NCBI GenBank assembly: GCA_016711925.1
Contig: JADJSA010000001.1
Span: 806,001-870,000 of the forward strand
Source of the DNA: Candidatus Methylophosphatis haderslevensis
Lineage (GTDB): Bacteria; Pseudomonadota; Gammaproteobacteria; Burkholderiales; Rhodocyclaceae
Length of the DNA: 64,000 bases
Direction: 5' to 3'
Position 1 is the stretch's first letter. Every line of letters begins with the position of its first letter. The notes below the pieces were generated by a model. That model was not told the DNA's origin. It did no database searches and saw only the letters and a program-made list of their open reading frames with translations. The translations under genes were made by a program, and so were the position numbers. Positions 8,418 through 19,434 of the stretch are shown one piece after another.

Positions 8418-10847
8418 ATGGCTGACTTTCCATCCGAGAGTCACGAACCCGCCGGGGCCGACCCGCCCGGGCGGTCGCTGCATTGGCTGCTCGCCATCCT
8501 GGCCGCGCTCCTCGCGCTGATCCTGTCGCTGAGGTTCTTCTTCGCCGCGCTTCAGGAAGATCTCAACGACCGCAGCGCAAACGAGCGGGCACGCCTGTTC
8601 GTGGGCGAGGAGATCGTGCGCGGCATTCACGGCATCGAGAAAGACATGTACCGCATGGCCTGGGTCAACAACACCGGCGGCTTTGCCCACGTGCGACGGT
8701 CGGTCGATGTGCAACTCGAAAAGCTTCGGCACGACCTGGGTGTTCTGGCTGAAGGCGGTACGGTACGGCGCCAAATCCAGCTCAACATCGAGGGCCGCGA
8801 GGACATGGTTCGGGAACAGGTCTATCTCAGCGATCCCGAGCGCCGGGGCCAAATCATGGAGCTCATCGAAATCGAGCCGGCGCTGAGCCAGATCTCGCAA
8901 CTGGAGGAAGACCTGGCGGCGCTGCTTGCGAAACGCTGGCAACATCTGGACGACGAACAGAAGGAGCACTTTTTCGATGTCGAGGCCCGGATTCAGGCTT
9001 TCCTGAAACTGGTACCGCCGTACTTCGAACGCCTGCAGGAAAACGCGAATCGGCTGTTCTTCGAGAGCAGCCTTCGTCTCAAGGATCTGGAAGCGCAGAT
9101 CGAGTCGCAACGGCGCAACCTGAAATTCGCCGAACTGGGGCTGGTCGCGCTATTGCTGCTCCTGGCAGGGGTCGCCACGGCCGGCTTCGTCGTGCGCATC
9201 AACCACGCCCGGCAGCAACAGCAACGTGCTCTGGAAGCGATGCGCGCCGCCCGCGACGCAGCCCAGCAGGCAAGCCGCAGCAAGTCGGAATTCGTGTCGC
9301 GCATGAGCCACGAATTGCGCACGCCGCTCAACGCCATCATCGGCTTCGGAGAGCTTCTGGAGGCAGAGCCGATGCAGCCGTCCCATCTGAACTACGTGCG
9401 TCTGATCAACAACTCGGGCCGCCACCTACTGGAGTTGGTGAATCAGGTACTCGACCTGGCCAAGATCGAAGCCGGCGGACTCAAGCTCGAGCGGATCGCC
9501 TTCGACTTCCCCGAAACCATCGAGTCCGTGAGAACGATGGTCGCCGAGCGCGCGGCGACAAAGGGCATCGCCTTCACCGCCGACATCATTCCGGGCATCC
9601 CCCGCTACATCGAAGGCGACCCGACCCGCTTGCGCCAGATCCTCATCAATTTGCTGATCAACGCCGTCAAATTCACCGAACGCGGATCCGTGGAACTGCG
9701 CGTCGCCGCCGAGGACAGTCGAATCCACTTCAGCGTGCGCGATTCCGGCATAGGCATGGACAAATCGGCGCTCGCAAACCTGTTCAAATCCTTCACGCAG
9801 GCCGACGAGTCGGTCACGCGTCGCTTCGGCGGCACCGGTCTCGGGCTGGTGATCGCGCACGATCTGATCGAAGCGATGGGCGGCAGCATCGATGTCGAGA
9901 GCGTCCCGTATGCCGGAACCTGTTTCCAGTTCTGGGTTCCGCTGCGCCCCGCCGAGGCGCCTCGGGAACCGGCTGTGTTTGCACCGGCGCAGGCCGATGC
10001 CACCGGGGATGGCCTGCCGCTTGCGAGCCTGGTGCGCGGACGCGTGCTGCTGGTGGACGACAACCGCATCAACCAGCAACTGGCGGCGGCGATGCTCGAA
10101 CGGCTTGGACTCTCGTTCGACATCGTCGGCGACGGCAAGCAATGCATCGACCGGATCGAGGCCGCCCCCTACGCCATGGTGCTGATGGACGTCGAGATGC
10201 CGAACATGGACGGCATCACCGCCACCTGCCACATCCGGGAGCGCGAGGCGCGGCTGGAGCGTTCGCGGCTTCCCATCGTCGCGATGACCGCCAATGCGCT
10301 GCGTGAGGATCGGGAAAAGTGCATTGCCGCCGGAATGGACGGCTACCTCGCCAAGCCGATAGGCATGCAGGCGCTGGATGGCGAGCTGCGGCGCCTTTTC
10401 CGGGGGCCGCCCCTGGCCCCGGCACCCCAGTTCCCCGCAGCGCACGCACTGTCCGGCGCGGGCCAGCAGGCGGATTCGCAGCCGTTGGTGTGGGAACGCA
10501 AGGCCGTCCTCGAAAATCTCGGCGGCGACGAGGCGCTGCTGCGGCGGGTCTCCGATATCTTCGTCTGCGACGCACCGCTGCAACTGCGCGAGATCGATCT
10601 CGGCATCGAAAACGCAGACTGGGCCGCGCTGGCGCGTACCGCCCACACCCTGAAGGGCCTTTTCGGAACCTTTGCCCTCAAGCCTGCCCAGGCGGCGGCG
10701 GCACGCCTGGAAGCGGCCGCAAAGAGCGAAGCGCCGCAACGCGACGGGCTGACGGACCTTGCCACCAGTGTCCGCAGCCACGCCGAGGCGCTCGCTGCCG
10801 CACTCATGAAAGAAACGGACGCAGCCAATTCGCCGCGACGGAACTGA
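8418..10847 (+). CDS. Hybrid sensor histidine kinase with receiver and HPt domains
   Basis: An 809-residue inner-membrane kinase. One membrane helix at about 21-43 and another at about 239-259 enclose a periplasmic helical sensor of some 195 residues. The cytoplasmic part has HisKA with MSHELRTPLNAIIGFGELLE (phospho-acceptor His298), an ATPase domain (INLLINAVKFTERG; GGTGLGLVIA), a receiver (VLLVDDNRINQQ; Asp591 in VLMDVEMPNMDG) and a C-terminal HPt (ARTAHTLKGLFG, His743). All phosphorelay residues are present, as in TorS/ArcB/BarA-type kinases. It follows the solute-binding protein gene and precedes another hybrid kinase. No response regulator with a DNA-binding output domain is adjacent. 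Confidence 0.9.
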   Translation: MADFPSESHEPAGADPPGRSLHWLLAILAALLALILSLRFFFAALQEDLNDRSANERARLFVGEEIVRGIHGIEKDMYRMAWVNNTGGFAHVRRSVDVQLEKLRHDLGVLAEGGTVRRQIQLNIEGREDMVREQVYLSDPERRGQIMELIEIEPALSQISQLEEDLAALLAKRWQHLDDEQKEHFFDVEARIQAFLKLVPPYFERLQENANRLFFESSLRLKDLEAQIESQRRNLKFAELGLVALLLLLAGVATAGFVVRINHARQQQQRALEAMRAARDAAQQASRSKSEFVSRMSHELRTPLNAIIGFGELLEAEPMQPSHLNYVRLINNSGRHLLELVNQVLDLAKIEAGGLKLERIAFDFPETIESVRTMVAERAATKGIAFTADIIPGIPRYIEGDPTRLRQILINLLINAVKFTERGSVELRVAAEDSRIHFSVRDSGIGMDKSALANLFKSFTQADESVTRRFGGTGLGLVIAHDLIEAMGGSIDVESVPYAGTCFQFWVPLRPAEAPREPAVFAPAQADATGDGLPLASLVRGRVLLVDDNRINQQLAAAMLERLGLSFDIVGDGKQCIDRIEAAPYAMVLMDVEMPNMDGITATCHIREREARLERSRLPIVAMTANALREDREKCIAAGMDGYLAKPIGMQALDGELRRLFRGPPLAPAPQFPAAHALSGAGQQADSQPLVWERKAVLENLGGDEALLRRVSDIFVCDAPLQLREIDLGIENADWAALARTAHTLKGLFGTFALKPAQAAAARLEAAAKSEAPQRDGLTDLATSVRSHAEALAAALMKETDAANSPRRN

Positions 10848-10864
10848 ACATTGAAACCGCAGGG

Positions 10865-10991
10865 GAGCGCGCAAAACCGTGGGAGATGTTGCCACCGCCC
10901 ATCGTAGAGGAAACCAGGGGCAAAGGTGCATTGCGCCCCTCGTTGACTCTGAGGCGCCCCGGACCGCCGTCTCCCACTGTTTTGCGCGCTC
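10865..10991. repeat. Nested inverted repeat between the two hybrid kinase genes
   Basis: Two 21-bp arms, gagcgcgcaaaaccgtgggag at 10865 and ctcccactgttttgcgcgctc ending at 10991, are reverse complements with one mismatch. The 85-bp interior contains a second hairpin (aggggc at about 10917 pairing with gcccct near 10941). The structure starts 18 bp after the stop of the first kinase and ends 90 bp before the second. It is much larger than an ordinary terminator and has no T-run. It could be a small non-autonomous element, a structured leader or attenuator, or a small RNA locus. Confidence 0.7.
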
Positions 10992-11080
10992 TCGGGCCGA
11001 TCGAGGAAGGGTTGCGGAGCAAATTTGAAACAGGCTCGCCGGCAAAATGCCCCTATTGAAGAATTGGGCGAGGTGCAATC

Positions 11081-13921
<2,841 letters not shown>

Positions 13922-14005
13922 CCGACTGAGAGCGTGCAGAGTGAGGCCAAAATCGGGAGCTCTCTCAAGAAACACGCCCCAAGTATTTGATTGTCAATGG
14001 TTCTC
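13922..14005. other. Short gap after the second kinase
   Basis: No gene or clear terminator hairpin was recognised between the kinase stop and the IS110 remnant. Confidence 0.3.
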
Positions 14006-14237
14006 TCACGTGGATTGCGGATTGGCGACGAGTTTCAAGCCGAGTTTTTCGGCACGCAAAGACAACTGGCGCACGACTCTTTCGCGGTAGCGTTCCTCAA
14101 AATAGTCCTAGCCCTGGTCGGTGTACTCCTCGCCCTTGGTCCGCATCGTGTAGATCAGCCGAGCCAGCTTGTGGGCGGCGGCGGTTACGGCCCCGGAGAT
14201 CACCGTCAACGCCGTCGTGATGTCGATGCCGTCGATG
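14006..14237 (-). pseudogene. IS110-family transposase, C-terminal remnant
   Basis: Read leftward, the sequence is ITTALTVISGAVTAAAHKLA, RLIYTMRTKGEEYTDQG, a TAG stop at 14110-14108, then DYFEERYRERVVRQLSLRAE and KLGLKLVANPQST to a stop at 14008-14006. The HKLARLIY...GxEYTDQGQDYYEERYR pattern is the C-terminus of IS110/IS116/IS902-type transposases. The TAG replaces the expected glutamine CAG. The N-terminal RuvC-like DEDD domain is missing: upstream the homology ends abruptly where dispersed repeat copy 3 starts. It is an old, inactive remnant. Confidence 0.75.
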
Positions 14238-14560
14238 CGGTACGTGCGCGGCGGCATCTTCACCAACGTCGTCGCCGAGCAGCGCAAGAATGGCTGGAAG
14301 CCGGCGCCGCGCGCGGATCTCGACGAATTTCCGGCACAGTCGAACAGCCGCGATTGATCTGTGGCAGATGGCAAGCCTGAAAGGCGCACCCTGCGGGCTT
14401 CTCCGGCACACCATCCCGAAACACCGCATGAACAGGCGCTTTGCGGGATGGCATCCGCAAGATGGCCATTCGGCGCGGCTTCCAGGGCAACGGTCCCTCG
14501 CAACAGCCGACCAAGAGCAATCGAGTCTGCCGGGCCATCGCATCGGCGCCAGCGAACAGT
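14238..14560 (+). repeat. Dispersed repeat copy 3, with QueF-like tail
   Basis: Third copy of the repeat, fused directly to the IS110 remnant. It encodes RYVRGGIFTNVVAEQRKNGW, KPAPRADLDEFPAQSNSRD and a stop at about 14355-14357. The non-coding part that follows carries the same palindromes (ccatcccg/cgggatgg, ttgcgggatggcatccgcaa). The first and third copies also share cggcgcggcttccagg, after which each copy diverges. The copy ends about 60 bp before the AraC-regulator stop. It has no start codon of its own. Confidence 0.75.
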
Positions 14561-14619
14561 CCTTTCTCGACTCACTACCGCCCGTCATGAAGGATCGAAG
14601 CGGGCGTTGGTCCCACAAC

Positions 14620-15621
14620 CTAGAACCCTGCCGGCACCGTATGAACCGCATGGCCTCCCGGCTTGATTCGGGCTGTGCGCCAGGCAGCAGGTGGCTCGCC
14701 CAGTTGGGCTTTGAACGCGCGGCTGAATGCCGGCAGGCTGTCGTACCCGACCCGGCCGGCGATCTCCGTGAGATTCAGGTCCGTGTCACGCAGCAGCCGG
14801 CATGCCACATTGGCGCGCCAGCGCGCCACATAGTTCATCACGCTTTGCCCCGTCAATTCTCGAAAGCGGGCTGCGAATCGCGAAGGGGATAGCGCCACAG
14901 TGCTGGCCAGCGCCTCGACGGTCCAGTCTTTCGAGGGCGCTTCGTGCACGCGACGAATCGCCTCAGAGACGCGCGGATCTGACAGGCCCCTGAACCAGCC
15001 TGTGCGTTGCGCCCCTTCGGTTCGTTGGTAGGCTCGGATCGCCTCTGCGCAGAACATCTCGAGCAGGCGTGCCGACGCAAAGCTTCCGAGTGCGCCACGG
15101 TCGAGTTCATGGGCCAACATCCACGCAACGCCGGCCAGCATGGGGCTGAACGATGCATCGCCGGTCGCCACTTTCACGACAGAAGGCAGTGCGCCCAGCA
15201 TCGGATTGAGCGGCGCTGCGCGCGCCAGGAAGACGCCGCAAACGAGTTCGGTCGCATCTGCACCTTCACCTGACGGCGCGACGGGGCCATCGCCGCGCAA
15301 GACTGCTTCGATCGGCGTGGCCGTTGCGCCCCGTCCACGAGACATCGTATGTGCAGCCCCACCGGGGCAGATCGCAACCTCGGCGGCCTCGATCGAGACT
15401 GCGTCGCACCCATCGATCCGCATGTCGAAACCGCCGTGCCGAATGAAGTGAAACAGCAGCACGCGGGTATCAGAGTCAACGCCCAGCATCTCACGCAGCC
15501 GGGATTCATCCGGTATCGCAATCGCCCACGGCGCCGCATAGGCCTCGTGCAACAACACGGAACCCGAGATCCGCAGGTCTTCCAGCGCATCATCCAGAGG
15601 TTCGAGCCTACCCTTCAACAT
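14620..15621 (-). CDS. AraC-family transcriptional regulator (cupin type)
   Basis: A 333-residue regulator. The N-terminal half is a cupin-like sensing domain (LRISGSVLLHEAYAAPWAIA; EVAICPGGAAHTM) of the kind often found in AraC proteins next to small redox or detoxification genes. The C-terminal 100 residues hold the two AraC helix-turn-helix motifs: WTVEALASTVALSPSRFAAR and LTEIAGRVGYDSLPAFSRAF. I chose the ATG at 15621 because GGAG lies at a good distance before it; the frame could open 12 codons earlier. It is divergent from the MAPEG gene, with 121 bp between starts, so it probably controls that gene and possibly the SDR and tautomerase beyond it. Confidence 0.88.
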   Translation of the reverse strand: MLKGRLEPLDDALEDLRISGSVLLHEAYAAPWAIAIPDESRLREMLGVDSDTRVLLFHFIRHGGFDMRIDGCDAVSIEAAEVAICPGGAAHTMSRGRGATATPIEAVLRGDGPVAPSGEGADATELVCGVFLARAAPLNPMLGALPSVVKVATGDASFSPMLAGVAWMLAHELDRGALGSFASARLLEMFCAEAIRAYQRTEGAQRTGWFRGLSDPRVSEAIRRVHEAPSKDWTVEALASTVALSPSRFAARFRELTGQSVMNYVARWRANVACRLLRDTDLNLTEIAGRVGYDSLPAFSRAFKAQLGEPPAAWRTARIKPGGHAVHTVPAGF

Positions 15622-15742
15622 AGTCGCTCCAGTCAAACAATCGATCGCTTTCATCATAGATGCGATTGGACTGGGTGGCTACTATCTCGTACACCAAACC
15701 GCCTCATCCATCGCACCCCTTCGATTCAGGGAGACCCACAAG

Positions 15743-16150
15743 ATGACAACATCCTCGCCGGAACTAACCTACACCGCCCTGTCGGCAGCACTGACGGGGA
15801 GTCTCTGGGTTCCCATCATCGTCAACCGGCTGCGGGAGATGGGCATGTGGAAGGCGCTCAAGAACCCTGAGCCCGATGTCCGCCCGCACGCCAACTGGGC
15901 CTATCGCCTGGCCAGCGCGCACCGCAATGCGATCGAGAACCTCGTTGTCTTCGCGCCGCTCGCGCTGGCAGTGCACTTGCTTGCCCTTGGCACGGCGGCC
16001 ACCGCATCTGCGGCGGCCCTCTTTTTTTGGAGCCGGCTTGCGCATGCTCTCATTTACACGTTCGGCGTACCGCTCTTGCGCACTGTGGCCTTCGTGATCG
16101 GATTCGGCGCGCAGGTCACGCTGTTTCTCCGCCTCGTTGGCGGGGTTTGA
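15743..16150 (+). CDS. MAPEG-family membrane protein
   Basis: A 135-residue protein with four predicted membrane helices and the MAPEG pattern: RLASAHRNAIENLVVFAPLA in the second helix, then FFWSRLAHALIYTFGVPLLR. MAPEG proteins include microsomal glutathione transferases and eicosanoid enzymes; the bacterial members are poorly characterised and thought to act on glutathione or lipophilic electrophiles. It starts at ATG 15743, divergent from the AraC regulator. Its likely partners in the same direction are the SDR at 16462 and the tautomerase remnant, which suggests a small detoxification or redox operon. Confidence 0.85.
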   Translation: MTTSSPELTYTALSAALTGSLWVPIIVNRLREMGMWKALKNPEPDVRPHANWAYRLASAHRNAIENLVVFAPLALAVHLLALGTAATASAAALFFWSRLAHALIYTFGVPLLRTVAFVIGFGAQVTLFLRLVGGV

Positions 16151-16461
16151 GGTGGCCCCGATCTTGACGGTGCAACGCTGCTCAATATCGGGTTCGCCAT
16201 GCGGCCGAAACGTGCAACTCGCCGAGCAGAGTCAGTTCTTCGTGCCCGGCTCCAAGGATGGTTCCGTGGCCGCCGATCGACCCGGTGCTGCCGACCGCGC
16301 CCTGTATCCTCTCGCCGCGCTTTTTGAGGCGGCTTGATTCGCGGCCACCGGGCGAGATGCTGACATCGCTCGTCCCACCCGAATCCCACGCGTGAGCAAG
16401 CTGGGGCGAGTCGCTCGCCTGCTTTGCACGCACCTATCTGCCTCACCGGGAGAAATGAACC
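16151..16461. other. Gap of about 310 bp, nothing recognised
   Basis: A short open stretch (PGSKDGSVAADRPGAADRAL, about 16240-16335) resembles no family I know and has no start signal. A weak palindrome, gccgcgctttttgaggcggc, lies near 16312-16332. The SDR ribosome site (GGGAGAAA) is at the right end. Confidence 0.35.
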
Positions 16462-17175
16462 ATGCAAACCGAAGCGAACAAACCCGTGTGCATCGTCGTT
16501 GGAGTCGGCCCCGGCAACGGCGAAGCCCTGGCGCGCCGATTCAGCTCTGCCGGTTATGCAATTGCATTGCTGGCGCGGCGCACGGCTCTCACCCAGAGGC
16601 TTGCTGCCGAACTCCCCGACGCAAGAGCCTTCGCATGTGATGTGGCCATTGCCGGGATGGTCGAGCAGGTCTTCGCCGGCATCGCCGACGAGATGGGCGT
16701 GCCCGACACGCTGATCTACAACGCGGGCAAGGGCGTATGGGGCGCCGTCGACCAGGTCGGCGCCGATGATTTTGAACAGGCCTGGCGCACTAACACGCTG
16801 GGCCTGTTTCTCACCGCGCGGCAAGTGATTCCCGCGATGAAGGCCGGCGGCCAGGGCAATATCGTCGTCATCGGCGCAACCGCATCGCGCCGCGGCGTCG
16901 CGCGTACCGCAGTCTTTGCGCCAGCGAGGATGGCACAGCGCGCGCTGGCCGAGTCGATGGCCCGCTACCTCGGTCCTGCCGGCGTTCATGTCTCGTTGCT
17001 GATCGTAGACGGCGTGGTCGGCTGCCCAGAAACCCGCGCGCAGTTTGCCGGCCGTGCCGACGATGCGTTCATCGACCCGGATGCCATTGCCACCACCGCC
17101 CTCCAGCTTGCCCGTCAAGACCGCTCGGCCTGGAGTTTCGAGGTCGACGTGCGGCCTTTCAACGAAAAGTGGTGA
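16462..17175 (+). CDS. Short-chain dehydrogenase/reductase with altered active site
   Basis: A 237-residue SDR-fold protein. The nucleotide-binding motif VVGVGPGNGEALARRF (residues about 12-27), the acidic CDV at 59-61 and the NAG motif at 87-89 are present. The catalytic YxxxK is replaced: at the expected place the sequence reads VFAPARMAQRALAESMARYL, giving Phe152 and Arg156. Related proteins with FAPAK instead of YxxxK exist in proteobacteria, but here even the lysine is changed. It may bind NAD(P) without classical SDR chemistry, or act on another substrate. It follows the MAPEG gene in the same direction and has a GGGAG ribosome site. Confidence 0.85.
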   Translation: MQTEANKPVCIVVGVGPGNGEALARRFSSAGYAIALLARRTALTQRLAAELPDARAFACDVAIAGMVEQVFAGIADEMGVPDTLIYNAGKGVWGAVDQVGADDFEQAWRTNTLGLFLTARQVIPAMKAGGQGNIVVIGATASRRGVARTAVFAPARMAQRALAESMARYLGPAGVHVSLLIVDGVVGCPETRAQFAGRADDAFIDPDAIATTALQLARQDRSAWSFEVDVRPFNEKW

Positions 17176-17280
17176 AGCCGCCGGACCGAGGCCGGTCGTT
17201 GGCCGCCGCCATCCTCCCGAAGCTGCCAGCGTACTGCGTCGCCACAACGACCCTGCTCACCGAACCCAAACGTACTGCCC

Positions 17281-17483
17281 ATGCCGTGCGTCAACATCAG
17301 ATCACCCGCGAAGGCGCTACGCGCGAGCACAAGGCGGCGCTGATAGAAGGCGCGACACAACTGCTGGGCAAGGGGCTGGACAAGAATCCGGTAACGACCG
17401 GTGTCGTGATCGACGAGGTCGAAGCCGATAACTGCGGCGTTGCTGGCGAAACGGTGACCGTTCGTCGCGCGCGTGGTGCCTGA
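17281..17483 (+). pseudogene. 4-oxalocrotonate tautomerase-family protein, frameshifted
   Basis: The ATG at 17281 opens MPCVNI, with the Pro directly after Met that serves as catalytic base in tautomerases. The sequence then continues one frame over as ITREGATREHKAALIEGATQ, LLGKGLDKNPVTTGVVIDEV and ETVTVRRARGA to the stop at 17483. One A appears to be missing at about 17299 (atcag for the expected atcaag). Repaired, it would be about 67 residues, a normal tautomerase subunit with the DEV block present. As read, the frame from 17281 runs off into unrelated residues. It is either a recent pseudogene or a sequencing indel. It is probably the last gene of the MAPEG-SDR group. Confidence 0.8.
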
Positions 17484-17623
17484 ACACAAGGTAGGGCGCA
17501 CGGAATACCCACTTCTTTGTCGGGCGCCAGCGCGGCATCGGCAGAACCCCATCGGCGCGTAGCGAGCTGCGCATGCGGACGCCACGCTGGTTCGTCCGAG
17601 TCGATGGACGCCAGACGTCGCCG

Positions 17624-18778
17624 TCAGCCGAGCACGACGCAGTCCCGGCCGGCAGCCTTGGCGCGGTAGAGCGCAGCGTCGGCGCGCGCCATGACTTGTT
17701 CTGCATTCAAATCGCCCGGGCGCACGCCCGATACGCCAAAGCTCGCCGTCACCTTGACGGACCGGCCCGAACTCAGCAGAACCGGTTCACAACCCAGTGC
17801 CACGCGCACGCGGTCGGCCGATTCGCGCCCATGCCCGTCGGCTCGACAGCCCGGCAACAGCACCAACAGTTCTTCGCCTCCCATGCGGGCTACGCGGTCG
17901 TTGGAACGCAGGGCTGCCTTCAGTCGCGTGGCAATGGTCCGCAACACTTCGTCGCCCCCGGCGTGGCCGTGCTCGTCGTTGATCCGTTTGAAGAAGTCCA
18001 GATCGACGCAAATCAGCGTGAAAGGCAAGCCGCTGCGCTGATGGCGGACCCATTCCGCCTCCAGAATACGTGTCATGGCGCGGCGATTGAGCAAGCCGGT
18101 CAAGTGGTCGATTCGAGCCTGGTTGCGAAGCGTGTTGACCAGCCGCAGTGCTACCAGGAACAGGAAGAGGTAATTGAAGCCGGCTGCGCTGACCAGCAGC
18201 AACACCCACGTTCCGGACGGTACCGTTGTCACATCGACCGCTGTCGCGGTCAGCGCTTCGGGATGGTGCCAGGACCGCATCACTTGGGCCACATGCAGCG
18301 CCCCCATTGTCAGTGCACTCAGTGCGGCCGGGACGGCCATGACTAGGCCGAATTCCGACTGAATGGAGCGCCACGACTGTCTGATGACCAGCACAAGAAG
18401 CAAGACTGAAAGGCTGGACATCAGGGCGGTGCGATACCGGGCGGCATCGGGTGCCGGGCCGATCCACGCCAAGCCAAGTACCGCTGCCACCAGCATGACC
18501 CGGTATGCCTGGTCGACGGTACGCAAACGGAGAAACACCTCGACCCCACGACACGCCAGCAACAGACTGACAAAGTAGGCCAGGGTGGCTCCGGGACCGC
18601 TGATCCACCCTGGCTGACCGGTGCGCAGGGACATCAGCCAGGTGGCCAGCGCTCCGGTAGCGGCATACGCTAACCAGTGCAGCGTAGCCGACCGTTCCTC
18701 CCTGAACGCCAAGGCGCCAAACACCCACAGCAGCGTTTGAAGGAGGAGTTGGAGGCAGACCAATTCGACTTGTGTCAC
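17624..18778 (-). CDS. Membrane-bound diguanylate cyclase (GGDEF domain)
   Basis: A 384-residue protein. The first 215 residues hold about six hydrophobic helices forming an integral membrane sensor. The GGDEF domain begins LTGLLNRRAMTRILEAEW, followed by ICVDLDFFKRINDEHGHAGG and the active-site loop ARMGGEELLVLLPG. The signature is therefore GGEEL at about 300-304 rather than GGDEF or GGEEF. An RxxD inhibitory site (RSND, 291-294) sits five residues before it, at the canonical spacing, which suggests product feedback control. All metal- and GTP-binding positions visible are kept, so it probably makes cyclic di-GMP. No EAL domain is present, and the neighbours do not reveal the signal. Confidence 0.88.
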   Translation of the reverse strand: MTQVELVCLQLLLQTLLWVFGALAFREERSATLHWLAYAATGALATWLMSLRTGQPGWISGPGATLAYFVSLLLACRGVEVFLRLRTVDQAYRVMLVAAVLGLAWIGPAPDAARYRTALMSSLSVLLLVLVIRQSWRSIQSEFGLVMAVPAALSALTMGALHVAQVMRSWHHPEALTATAVDVTTVPSGTWVLLLVSAAGFNYLFLFLVALRLVNTLRNQARIDHLTGLLNRRAMTRILEAEWVRHQRSGLPFTLICVDLDFFKRINDEHGHAGGDEVLRTIATRLKAALRSNDRVARMGGEELLVLLPGCRADGHGRESADRVRVALGCEPVLLSSGRSVKVTASFGVSGVRPGDLNAEQVMARADAALYRAKAAGRDCVVLG

Positions 18779-19319
18779 GGCGAACCCTATCCAAGCGCGT
18801 GGCCGTGCGCCGAATCACACCGGCATTCGCGTGTGAAGGGCCACCCGAGCATGCCGCACACGGTTGCGCAACCGCACCCCCACGACGCGCCCCGGCCCAG
18901 CAACGATTGCATCAGCGATTCTCCCGTGCGACATCCGGTTATCGGTCAAAGCACGGTCATCTTGAATCCACGATTGGGGCTCGAGCGAGATGCAGCACTG
19001 GCGCAGCTGGCCCTTGGCGCTACTTCTCGCTGGTCCTGCCTGAGCGGCTTCCTGTGCCCCGCGAGGCGAAGTCGACGAAGCGACGACACTCCTATCGGCC
19101 AGCAATCAGGCGTCAGGAATCTGCCGCCGGTGTGGTCCCGCGTTAGATCAACCTCTTGTTCAGCGCCTCATACCTCATACCAGCAGTGGGCTGCCGCCGT
19201 TGGCCGACGCCATCTGCGGGGGTCACTGTCTCGCTGGCGCCAGCCGTAGACCAGGTCGGCGGCGCTACCTTGCGCTCGGGGCCTGCCGAGATCAGTTTAG
19301 TTTGCCACCGAGCGTTGGC
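18779..19319. other. Gap of about 540 bp, nothing recognised
   Basis: Short open frames on both strands lack start signals and match no family I can name. The start codons of the flanking genes point away from or end at this gap. It may contain the diguanylate cyclase promoter near 18800. Confidence 0.35.
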
Positions 19320-19430
19320 CCGCAACCCGTATGGATAGGCGGTCTACAGGCCGGCAACGCCAAAGGCCGCATGGACAGGCGCTCTCCGGCGTGCCATGCC
19401 TGAAAGCGCCAGCCGGCGCGGCTTGCGGGC
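19320..19430. repeat. REP-like palindromic element
   Basis: The segment gcatggacaggcgctctccg followed by gcgtgccatgcctgaaagcg resembles the core of the dispersed repeat copies (gcatgaacaggcgctttgcg) and, more loosely, the elements at 59358 and 61834 (gcatggata-tggctctc). It is rich in short complementary arms (gcatgg/ccatgc; gcgct/agcgc). A further half-match, cgtatggataggcggtctac, lies at about 19329. It sits just past the stop of the EamA transporter gene, a typical REP location. Confidence 0.55.
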
Positions 19431-19434
19431 CGGG

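Noticed and set aside
17281..17483. Intact 104-residue protein reading through 17169-17483
   Set aside because: The first third does not match any family; the conserved tautomerase start (Met-Pro) is in another frame at 17281, so a frameshifted tautomerase explains the sequence better.
18779..19319. Small genes in the gap after the diguanylate cyclase
   Set aside because: The short frames lack ribosome sites, known motifs and consistent codon bias.
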